Shown piece after piece: positions 49,515 to 55,986 of a DNA stretch of 55,986 bases. How positions within the stretch are numbered: the stretch's first letter is position 1; every line of letters begins with the position of its first letter. Origin of the DNA: Chitinimonas sp. BJB300. GTDB lineage: Bacteria > Pseudomonadota > Gammaproteobacteria > Burkholderiales > Chitinimonadaceae. The notes beneath the pieces are model-generated. The model saw nothing but the letters and a program-made list of their open reading frames with translations. It did no database searches and had not been told where the DNA came from. The position numbers were made by a program, and so were the translations under genes. The stretch lies in assembly GCF_002735695.1 (NCBI RefSeq), contig NZ_PDZH01000010.1:1-55986 (forward strand), written 5' to 3'.

Positions 49515-49589
49515 GTTGATTTTTTTATTGCACAACAAAAAGAAAATCAACGCCCGACGGCGGCCAAACAATCCGTTCAGGGCCGCCGT
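49515..49589 (+). promoter_or_regulatory. Two hairpins in the leader of the M23 peptidase gene
   Basis: The first hairpin is AT-rich: GTTGATTTT (49515-49523) with AAAATCAAC (49543-49551). The second is GC-rich: ACGGCGGCC (49557-49565) with GGCCGCCGT (49581-49589). It is followed after ~11 nt by a strong AGGAGG ribosome site and the ATG at 49612. A T-run does not follow the second, so it is not a terminator. The pair may protect the mRNA 5' end or regulate translation. Confidence 0.45.
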
Positions 49590-49611
49590 TGTATTTCCCT
49601 AGGAGGTCTGT

Positions 49612-50841
49612 ATGCATAGTCATCGCGTTACTCAGCTTGCCTTGCTACTTTTTTCCGCCGCCCTACCTTGCCGTCTCCTGGCAACAGAAACGAGCCCCGA
49701 CTTTCAAGCCGAATTACAGAGGGCCACCAGCCAGGCCATGTTGCTGCAATTGCAGCCGGCACAGCATAAAGGGGTATTGGTCGAGGTGCAGAAAACGCAC
49801 CCCAGCAAACAATGGGTAATGGGGAGTGCCACCTTGCTCTTGCCTGACCAAGTTGATGAGGCACCCGAAACGCGCCTCTTCATGGGCCAGTATGTGAAAA
49901 ACAATTGGCTTGTTGGGGTCGAGGGCACTGAGCAGTTCAAACAGCTAATCGAACAGGCGCCCGACAACCTTTTTGTCAGTGGGGAGAAGCCTTGGTTGCT
50001 CAAGTCGCTCAATGCGCCATTGCCCCCCGAGTTACAGGACAGGTTGCTCGCGGATGTACAGACGGGCTTGGGTCTGCCATGGGCAGAAAACGATAGCTGG
50101 CGGTTGACTGGTGGGGCGCATGGCGATGATCAGACCAGCCGCCCCTATAACTCGCTCGACTTCGCGGGCGGTGACGGCGTGGTGCGTGCACCACGGGATG
50201 GCCGGGTGTACCAGAGCTGCGTACGCAATGGCAGTGGACTGATCTCTATCGTTCACGACAATGGCTTCAGCACCAGCTACTACCATATGAAGAACCTGAC
50301 CGACCTGGGCAATGGCGCAGCCATTACCAAGGGGACCTATCTTGGGCGTATCGGCGTAGGGCTGCCTTGTGGTGGCTCGACGACAGGACCACACGTGCAT
50401 TTTGCACTTAAACATGGCGGCAACAAGACTGCCGTCGACAGCAAGATCATTGGAGGTTGGACTTTCCGCGAGGGCAGCCGTCCTTATGAGGGCTATGCAA
50501 TACGCAATGGCACGCGTGTCAATGTCGGGGGGAGTCTGCGCAACTATGGCGGTGGTAGCTCATTACCTATGGGCATCGTTACGCCGGGCAAAGGCAACGA
50601 CAAGGTCAATCTGCGTGAATCCCCTTCCTTAAGCGCGCCCATTGTTGGTTCTTTACCTGAAGGAGAAACCGTCACCATTATCTGCACAGTACAAGGTGAT
50701 TGGGTAGAAGGCGTTTGGGGGCGAACCCAGCTGTGGAATTGGTTGAGTATCAATGCCTGGGTTAGCGACGGATTCATCAACACGGGCAGTAATCAGGCCG
50801 TGGCCCCGCCCTGTGCGGCAGCACCCGACAGTGAATCGTAA
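49612..50841 (+). CDS. LasA-type M23 metallopeptidase with C-terminal SH3 domain
   Basis: 409 residues. A signal peptide (cleavage near residue 24-26) is followed by a ~130-residue N-terminal region and an M23 domain (~165-290). Its zinc ligands are His170 (GGAHGDDQ) and Asp183 (NSLDFAGG), with His263 in the STGPHVHFAL pair and YYHMKNL giving a further His. Cys203 and Cys253 may form a disulfide. It resembles LasA/staphylolysin-type beta-lytic peptidases that cut Gly-rich or peptidoglycan bridges. An SH3b-like domain (VNLRESPSLSAPIVGSLPEG) ends the protein near 335-400. It is probably secreted and lytic for competitor cells. Confidence 0.9.
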   Translation: MHSHRVTQLALLLFSAALPCRLLATETSPDFQAELQRATSQAMLLQLQPAQHKGVLVEVQKTHPSKQWVMGSATLLLPDQVDEAPETRLFMGQYVKNNWLVGVEGTEQFKQLIEQAPDNLFVSGEKPWLLKSLNAPLPPELQDRLLADVQTGLGLPWAENDSWRLTGGAHGDDQTSRPYNSLDFAGGDGVVRAPRDGRVYQSCVRNGSGLISIVHDNGFSTSYYHMKNLTDLGNGAAITKGTYLGRIGVGLPCGGSTTGPHVHFALKHGGNKTAVDSKIIGGWTFREGSRPYEGYAIRNGTRVNVGGSLRNYGGGSSLPMGIVTPGKGNDKVNLRESPSLSAPIVGSLPEGETVTIICTVQGDWVEGVWGRTQLWNWLSINAWVSDGFINTGSNQAVAPPCAAAPDSES

Positions 50842-50868
50842 ATTGGATGCCTGGCTAAGCAATTAAGC

Positions 50869-50904
50869 AAAAAATCCACGCATGGCACCGCGTGGATTTT
50901 TATT
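50869..50904. terminator. Bidirectional terminator between M23 and ABC genes
   Basis: AAAATCCACGC and GCGTGGATTTT form a perfect 11-bp stem (50871-50881/50890-50900) with an A-run before and a T-run after. It therefore serves the plus-strand peptidase gene and the convergent minus-strand ABC gene alike. Confidence 0.9.
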
Positions 50905-50923
50905 TAGCAGCCGCTGTGCTCCG

Positions 50924-52735
50924 TTATGCCGTATCGGTTTCCTGTTCCAGCTCGCTTTGCTGCAACGCCCACATACGAGCATATACGCCGTTCTGCACCA
51001 ACAAGCTGCGATGGCTGCCCCGCTCCACTACTCTGCCTTGCTCCAAAACCAATATCTCATCCGCATCGACGACGGTGGACAGCCTATGGGCGATAATCAA
51101 CGTAGTGCGGTTGGCCGAAATCGCCGCCAGTTCGACTTGAATGGCTTTTTCGGTTTTCGAGTCCAGCGCCGAGGTCGCCTCGTCAAAAATCAGGATGGGC
51201 GGGTTTTTAAGGATGGTGCGCGCAATGGCCACGCGTTGTTTTTCACCGCCCGATAGTTTGAGGCCCCGCTCGCCCACCGTGGTTTCCCAGCCATCAGGCA
51301 ACTGTTCGATAAAGCCGAGAATATGCGCCGACCGCGCGGCCTCAATAATCTCAGCCCGGGTGGCACTAGGCCGGCCATAAGCGATGTTGTAATAGATGCT
51401 GTCGTTAAACAGCACTGTGTCCTGCGGCACAATGCCAATGTGGGCACGCAGGCTCGACTGCGTGAGTTGGCGCAAATCCTGCCCATTGATGCGAATGGCC
51501 CCGCCATTCACATCGTAAAAGCGGAACAACAACCGCGACAGTGTGCTTTTACCCGCGCCGGAACTACCCACGACCGCTACCGTATTACCCGCCGGGATGC
51601 TGAAGTCCACTCCTTGCAAGATCTGCCGGTTTGCTTCGTAGCCAAAATCCACCTGCTCAAATTGCACTGCGGCGGCAGATGTCTGCAAGGCAGTGGCCGA
51701 TGGGTCATCCTGTATCTCGGCATGCTCCACCATCAGGCTGAACATTTTTTCCATGTCCGTCAGCGACTGTTTGATTTCGCGATACGCCATGCCCAGGAAG
51801 TTGAGTGGCACATAGAGTTGGATGAGGAAGGCATTGACCGCTACAAGGTCGCCCAACGTCATAGTGCCCTTCACCACCCCGTCGGCCGCCAGCCAGACCA
51901 AACCCGTCACCCCCATTGCAATGATGCCGCTTTGGCCGCTGTTGAGCAGACCAATCGAGGTTTCATTCAAAACAGCCGCTTTTTCCCACCGGGCCATCGA
52001 CTCATCGTAGCGACTGGCCTCATAACGCTCGTTACCGAAATACTTCACGGTTTCGTAATTGAGCAAGGAATCCACAGCACGCACATTGGCCTTGGAATCG
52101 AGTTCATTCATCTTGCGCCGGTTTTGTGTGCGCCACTCCGTCACCCAGATGGTGAACAAACCATATAACAGAATCGTCACCAAGGTGACGGCAGCAAAGC
52201 GCCAGTCGTACATCCACACCAGAATGCCCGTCACCAGACCGATTTCCAGGATGATGGGCAGAATATTGAACAGCATAAGGCGCAACAAGGTGCCAATGCC
52301 ACGCGTGCCACGCTCGATATCACGCGTCACCCCGCCGGTTTGGCGATTCAGATGAAAGCGTAGGCTCAACAGATGCAGGTGGCGAAAGGTTTCCAACGCC
52401 ACTTGACGAATAGCACCTTGGGCTACCTTGGAAAAGATGGCGTCACGCAGCTCGCCAAAGCTGGTTACCGCCAGCCGCAACAGGCCATAGCCAAGAATCA
52501 GCACCGCAGGAATCGCCAATACCAAACCCGGCTTGGCGGTGAGGTGATCAACAATACCCTTCAACAGCAATGGCACCCCTGCATTGGCGAACTTGGCAAG
52601 GGCAAGGCAGCTTAGCGCCAGGGTAACCCTGCCCTTATAGTTGTAAAGGTAGGGCAGCAGGGTCTTGAGCGTTTGCCAATCGCTGCGCGCTGTGCGGGCA
52701 GGGTTGGACGGAACCATAGCGGACATGAAGCGCAT
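50924..52735 (-). CDS. Atm1-like ABC exporter (fused permease-ATPase)
   Basis: 603 residues. Six hydrophobic segments (~35-310) are followed by an ABC ATPase domain (~355-590). Walker A is VGSSGAGKSTLSRLLFR, the signature is LSGGEKQRVAIAR and Walker B is ILIFDEATSALDSKT. The membrane half has the Atm1/HMT1-type landmarks RFHLNRQTGGVTRDIERGTR and LLNYETVKYFGNERYEASRY. In bacteria and mitochondria, this subgroup exports glutathione-linked sulfur, Fe-S precursor or metal complexes. The first Met is at 52735; a later start (MVPSNPARTARSD) is also possible. It is convergent with the M23 gene and divergent from a tiny membrane ORF. Confidence 0.92.
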   Translation of the reverse strand: MRFMSAMVPSNPARTARSDWQTLKTLLPYLYNYKGRVTLALSCLALAKFANAGVPLLLKGIVDHLTAKPGLVLAIPAVLILGYGLLRLAVTSFGELRDAIFSKVAQGAIRQVALETFRHLHLLSLRFHLNRQTGGVTRDIERGTRGIGTLLRLMLFNILPIILEIGLVTGILVWMYDWRFAAVTLVTILLYGLFTIWVTEWRTQNRRKMNELDSKANVRAVDSLLNYETVKYFGNERYEASRYDESMARWEKAAVLNETSIGLLNSGQSGIIAMGVTGLVWLAADGVVKGTMTLGDLVAVNAFLIQLYVPLNFLGMAYREIKQSLTDMEKMFSLMVEHAEIQDDPSATALQTSAAAVQFEQVDFGYEANRQILQGVDFSIPAGNTVAVVGSSGAGKSTLSRLLFRFYDVNGGAIRINGQDLRQLTQSSLRAHIGIVPQDTVLFNDSIYYNIAYGRPSATRAEIIEAARSAHILGFIEQLPDGWETTVGERGLKLSGGEKQRVAIARTILKNPPILIFDEATSALDSKTEKAIQVELAAISANRTTLIIAHRLSTVVDADEILVLEQGRVVERGSHRSLLVQNGVYARMWALQQSELEQETDTA

Positions 52736-52792
52736 TCAGTAGCGAGGACGATCCCGCTATCATGGCGACTTACTCACAGATATCAAGGTGTA

Positions 52793-52918
52793 ATGATGGT
52801 GTGGTTCTTATTAGAGGCGGGCGTTGCCGGCCTATTGTTAGTGTTGATTATCTGGTGGACCCTGCCCAAGAAGAAACCGAGCCCGACAAAACAAGAAAAA
52901 ACAGGGCCGCAGGAATAA
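52793..52918 (+). CDS. 41-residue single-span membrane protein
   Basis: ATG at 52793 (ATGATGGTG), preceded by AAGGTG. The product has one strong transmembrane segment (VWFLLEAGVAGLLLVLIIWW) and a short basic/charged tail ending KTGPQE. No named family was recognised. The longer frame starting at 52673 overlaps the promoter of the divergent ABC gene and lacks the same sense. It could be a small accessory protein of the nearby ABC exporter; this is only inference. Confidence 0.6.
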   Translation: MMVWFLLEAGVAGLLLVLIIWWTLPKKKPSPTKQEKTGPQE

Positions 52919-53071
52919 CCCCAGGCGAGGTTCCATGCTGAATTGGCCGTCCGTATCCAATGTGTAAATAACGATTTTGTTGCGCAATCTACAACTAAAG
53001 CAAACCCTCTCCCCCTCACCGTGGCTGGACGACCGGCTGCGCACAGGGTAAACCGACAAGGCTGTCCCGCC

Positions 53072-54559
53072 ATGCGCCTGCACCGTATCTGCTGCTTGTC
53101 TTTGCTCTTGCTGCAAACCCTCCCTATGGCTTGGGCAGTGCCCAAAGGTCTGGTTATCAGCGACGACATGGTGGGCGCTACTTGCGAAAACTACCTGCTC
53201 ATGGGCAAGTTCCCCTGGGAGAAGCCGATGGGCGACTGGGTGGACAAGGCCGGCACGCTTTACGGCAATCAACCCTACGCCACACAAGATGTAAAAGCGC
53301 AACAAGGCCGCCAGCTGATCGAGTTCAATGTCACCCCGCTGGTAGAACAATGGCTGTCGGCCAGCCAACCCAACCAAGGCATGCTGTTGCGCAGCCTGCC
53401 CGGCCCGCTTAGCGGCGTTGTTGAGTTTCTGAGCAAGGAATCGCCCGACCTGAGCGGCCGGCCCATGCTGAAGCTGCAATGGAAAGATGGCAGCCGCAGC
53501 AGGTTGTCTCCAGCAGCCGATACCTTTCTCGACTGCACCTCGCTGTCGAGCCTGGGCGGCCGGCCCGAGATGAAGGTCAGCGCCAAGCAAAATGCCCTAT
53601 TGCGCTTTGACTTGCCGCCTACCAAGGGCTCGTTGCAGGAAGCCACGCTTTACCTTGCTTCCAACGTGCAATACGGCAGCGGCGGCAGGATAGGTGTATT
53701 CCGGGTCCAAACACCGTTCGAGAGGGCAAGCAATGAGGTACAGCAAGGGCTGGCCAATAAATACCCGCGCGATCAAGGCATCGAAAAAGACCCGGACGTG
53801 GTCTTCGCACATGGCTTTGAGAGCAAGTTATGGATGACTGAATGGAGTGACTGGTCGTTGCGCAGCGAAGCCTCCGCGGTGGAGGAAGACAGCCAGCGCC
53901 TGTTCGTACCGCTATCGGGCAAAGCGCTGCGCGTCACGCTGCTGAAAGGCAAGAACCTGGGGTTGGACCTACGCTATCAGTTCGCCAAGGATGGCAAACC
54001 CGAGCCCGAAGAAATCTTCTTCCGCTATTACCTGCGCTTTGCCGATGACTGGAACCCGTCGCTGGACGGCGGCAAGATGCCCGGTATTTCCGGCACCTAC
54101 GGCCGCGCAGGCTGGGGCATGCGCAAGACCGATGGCTATAACGGCTGGTCTGCCCGGGGAGGCTTTTTCGCCCGGCCTGCCGAGGCCAAGCATATGCGCA
54201 ACCTGACCGCGTTGAATTCTTATAGCTACCATGCCGACATCCACGACGCATCGGGCGATATCTGGGCGTGGGGTAAAGGCCCGGCTGCGTTGCTGGAAAA
54301 CAACCGCTGGTATGCCGTCGAGCAATACCTGAAGCTCAATACTCCCGGTATCAAGGATGGGGTAATGCGCGCCTGGATCAATGGCCAATTGGTGATGGAC
54401 AAAACCAATATCCGCTTTCGCAATACACCCGAACTCAAAATCGAGACCGTCTGGCTCGACGTGTACCACGGCGGCATATCCCCCAGTCCACACGATATGT
54501 CGCTATATATCGACAACGTGGTGATCGCACGTAAGTACATTGGCCCAATGAAACCCTGA
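53072..54559 (+). CDS. Exported DNRLRE/PL14-like polysaccharide lyase
   Basis: 495 residues from the ATG at 53072, which gives a proper signal peptide (cleavage after ...TLPMAWA, ~22). Residues ~25-230 resemble one to two DNRLRE-type beta-sandwich units (IEFNVTPLVEQWLSASQPN, ALLRFDLPPTKGSLQEATLY). Residues ~280-490 resemble polysaccharide lyase family 14: FFRYYLRFADDWNPSLDGGK, MPGISGTYGRAGWGMRKTDG, KLNTPGIKDGVMRAWINGQL and VWLDVYHGG. This arrangement fits cleavage of alginate, glucuronan or similar uronic-acid polymers. The earlier frame to 52943 was rejected because it has no signal peptide. A type A repeat follows. Confidence 0.78.
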   Translation: MRLHRICCLSLLLLQTLPMAWAVPKGLVISDDMVGATCENYLLMGKFPWEKPMGDWVDKAGTLYGNQPYATQDVKAQQGRQLIEFNVTPLVEQWLSASQPNQGMLLRSLPGPLSGVVEFLSKESPDLSGRPMLKLQWKDGSRSRLSPAADTFLDCTSLSSLGGRPEMKVSAKQNALLRFDLPPTKGSLQEATLYLASNVQYGSGGRIGVFRVQTPFERASNEVQQGLANKYPRDQGIEKDPDVVFAHGFESKLWMTEWSDWSLRSEASAVEEDSQRLFVPLSGKALRVTLLKGKNLGLDLRYQFAKDGKPEPEEIFFRYYLRFADDWNPSLDGGKMPGISGTYGRAGWGMRKTDGYNGWSARGGFFARPAEAKHMRNLTALNSYSYHADIHDASGDIWAWGKGPAALLENNRWYAVEQYLKLNTPGIKDGVMRAWINGQLVMDKTNIRFRNTPELKIETVWLDVYHGGISPSPHDMSLYIDNVVIARKYIGPMKP

Positions 54560-54576
54560 GCCCCTCCTCCCACCTA

Positions 54577-54718
54577 AGAACCTGTCTAAAGTCTCGCGAG
54601 CTAGGGCAAGATAAGGCGAAAACAGCCGAGGATGCGGAGTTTACACAGGGTAAATGAGCATTCCGAGGGTGTTTTCAACGCCATATTGCCGACGCGCAGC
54701 AGACTTTAGACTGGTTCT
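54577..54718 (+). repeat. Dispersed 142-bp repeat, type A, copy 6
   Basis: Full length and well preserved. It begins AGAACCTGTCTAAAGTCTCG and ends AGACTTTAGACTGGTTCT. CTAA lies at each outer edge, as for copies 1 and 2. It starts 18 bp past the polysaccharide-lyase stop. Confidence 0.88.
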
Positions 54719-55120
54719 AAAGACGCATTGCCAAGCGCAAGCAAACTCACCCACGGCAGCCAAATTTTGATACCGCGCCGATACTAATCGACGGGTGGTC
54801 CAACCGCCCCTGCCTGAGGCCTGGATGCCAATCAGGGCAATACCAACGTCCCGCTGCAGTACGACATGCAATGCAAACTTGCCTGATAGGCCAAGCCTTT
54901 GCTATGAAAATAGCAGGAAAGATATGCCACGCAAAGTGATTGACCCGCATATCAATTCCATAAAATTAAGAAGATTCCGTGGGCAGTACCTGTATTGCGA
55001 CGGGAATAAAGCGTTGGAGGATGCCCTTACTATTTATCTAGTTTGGCCCCCCATTATTTCAATTCGCCGCATGTCGTGTGCTGCATTGTTCTATCACGCA
55101 TCTACATCCTGGCCACGCCC
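54719..55120. other. Gene-free stretch between repeat copy 6 and the PAS gene
   Basis: About 400 bp with no convincing ORF, RNA gene or repeat. It is AT-richer than the surroundings from ~54890 on. A promoter for the PAS gene is expected but I cannot place it. Confidence 0.4.
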
Positions 55121-55867
55121 ATGATAGAAGCAGGCAACCACTCCTATTCCTCTGACGAAGCCGCCGCCTTCGACTTATTCATCCACTACGCCAAGGAATA
55201 TGCCATTTACCTGTTGGATACCGATGGACTGGTAGCCAGCTGGAATATTGGTGCCCAACGCCTGTATGGCTACGCCGCAGAGGAGATAATCGGCCAGCAT
55301 TTTTCCATCTTTTCCAGCGGTGACGCTGCGCAAGATGAATTGGCAAAGGCCCGTGGATTGGGATTTGTTGAAAGGGAATTTTGGTGTAAGCGTAAGGATG
55401 GCACCCTGTTTCTGGCCCAGGCAATGATGATGCCAAGATGGGGAAGCAGTCGCAAATTAAACGGGTACATCAAGGTGATACGCGATATCACCCTGCGTCA
55501 ACGCATGGAAGACCGTTTCCGGTTGGTGGTGGAATCCTCCCCCAACGGTATGGTCATGATTGACGCCAGTGGCAAGATAGAAATGGTGAATAACCAAACA
55601 GAACAGATGTTTGGCTACGCGCGTAATGCCATACTGGGCCAACCGATTGAAATCCTGCTACCGCATCGTTTTCGACCTCATCACCCTTCGCTGCGCAACA
55701 ACTATTTTGTTACGCCCAGCCCCCGGCCAATGGGGATAGGCCGTGACCTGTACGGCATGCATCAGGATGGGCGCGAATTCCCCATTGAAATCGGGCTAAA
55801 CCCCATCGAAACCGAAGCCGGCCTGATGGTGCTTGCCGTCGTGGTGGACATTTCAAAACGTAACTGA
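55121..55867 (+). CDS. Tandem-PAS protein without an output domain
   Basis: 248 residues from the ATG at 55121. PAS 1 spans ~17-125 (YLLDTDGLVASWNIGAQRLY, then GYAAEEIIGQHF, REFWCKRKDGTLFLAQAMMM, IKVIRDITLRQRME). PAS 2 spans ~130-245 (FRLVVESSPNGMVMIDASGK, FGYARNAILGQPIEILLPHR, QDGREFPIEIGLNPIET, AVVVDISKRN). These domains normally precede a histidine kinase, GGDEF or chemotaxis module, but the frame stops right after PAS 2. The stop is 2 bp from the end of a convergent ORF, so truncation by an insertion is likely; a genuine single-function PAS protein is the alternative. Confidence 0.8.
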   Translation: MIEAGNHSYSSDEAAAFDLFIHYAKEYAIYLLDTDGLVASWNIGAQRLYGYAAEEIIGQHFSIFSSGDAAQDELAKARGLGFVEREFWCKRKDGTLFLAQAMMMPRWGSSRKLNGYIKVIRDITLRQRMEDRFRLVVESSPNGMVMIDASGKIEMVNNQTEQMFGYARNAILGQPIEILLPHRFRPHHPSLRNNYFVTPSPRPMGIGRDLYGMHQDGREFPIEIGLNPIETEAGLMVLAVVVDISKRN

Positions 55868-55869
55868 TG

Positions 55870-55986
55870 TTACGCAGTAGCTGCGAGAAGCAGCTGTAAC
55901 TGATCATAAGCCGCGCGGGAGGCGTTGATCAGTAACTTGCGGCAAAGTGCGAATGGGTTCTTCTGCGTCTTGATGCTCAGGCATTC
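55870..55986 (-). CDS. 3' end of an unidentified ORF at the window edge
   Basis: 38 codons are visible, ending at a TAA at 55870-55872 and open to position 55986. The residues read KNPFALCRKLLINASRAAYD then QLQLLLAATA, a helical C-terminus. I do not recognise it; the position against a truncated PAS gene and the composition make a transposase C-terminus one possibility. The rest of the gene lies outside the window. Confidence 0.35.
   Translation of the reverse strand, partial: ECLSIKTQKNPFALCRKLLINASRAAYDQLQLLLAATA

Noticed and set aside
52838-53590. 250-codon minus-strand frame over the small membrane ORF and polysaccharide-lyase start
   Set aside because: Opposite a gene with signal peptide and domain motifs; no known family.

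Overview
The window is a stretch of chromosome from a free-living betaproteobacterium, probably of the Neisseriales/Chitinimonas/Chitinivorax type. The evidence is the gene order pyrG-kdsA-eno-ftsB, the leuC-(entericidin)-leuD-leuB-asd block, the divergent ppsA/ppsR pair, and protein similarities recognised by eye. No rRNA, tRNA, CRISPR array or phage was seen. Housekeeping genes form most of the window. They are interrupted by IS5-family remnants, eroded genes and seven copies of a 142-143 bp dispersed repeat.

Layout. 1-0.95 kb: the 5' part of an IS5-family transposase cut by the window edge, beside a YcaC-like hydrolase gene eroded by internal deletions. 1.0-9.9 kb: alpha/beta hydrolase, a PAS-GGDEF-EAL cyclic-di-GMP protein, mfd, a bcp-type peroxiredoxin and a PIN-PhoH protein. 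10-13 kb: two repeats in tandem, an orphan ParA coupled to a TPR protein, then a solute-binding-protein gene broken by a decayed IS5-type element. 13-19.9 kb (minus strand): tex, an HPP-CBS membrane protein, a GNAT, asd, a gutted GNAT and leuB. 20-26.4 kb (minus): MoaF-like and EcsC-like proteins, a small membrane protein, leuD, an entericidin pseudogene, leuC, pgsA and uvrC. 26.6-33.7 kb (minus): ftsB, eno, kdsA, pyrG and ppsA.

34-43 kb: a DUF2784-like protein, ppsR (regulator of ppsA), an MscS channel, a Tat-exported DUF1513 protein, an AarF/UbiB kinase and an NlpC/P60 hydrolase. These are followed by a two-gene secreted cassette. One protein carries a His/Cys signature like clan CD (caspase/gingipain-fold) peptidases. 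The other looks like a free-standing prodomain. 43.4-49.2 kb: an OmpR-type response regulator and histidine kinase, transcribed away from an SPFH/prohibitin-like protein paired with an SH3-domain protein. 49.6-56 kb: a LasA-type M23 peptidase, an Atm1-like ABC exporter, a 41-residue membrane protein, a DNRLRE/PL14-like polysaccharide lyase, a PAS-only protein and the end of an unidentified minus-strand ORF.

The most interesting items are the repeat family, which has two sequence types sharing ends, length and a covarying central hairpin; the caspase-like/prodomain-like pair; and the two-component/SPFH/SH3 locus. All functions are assigned from motifs read by eye. No database search was run.
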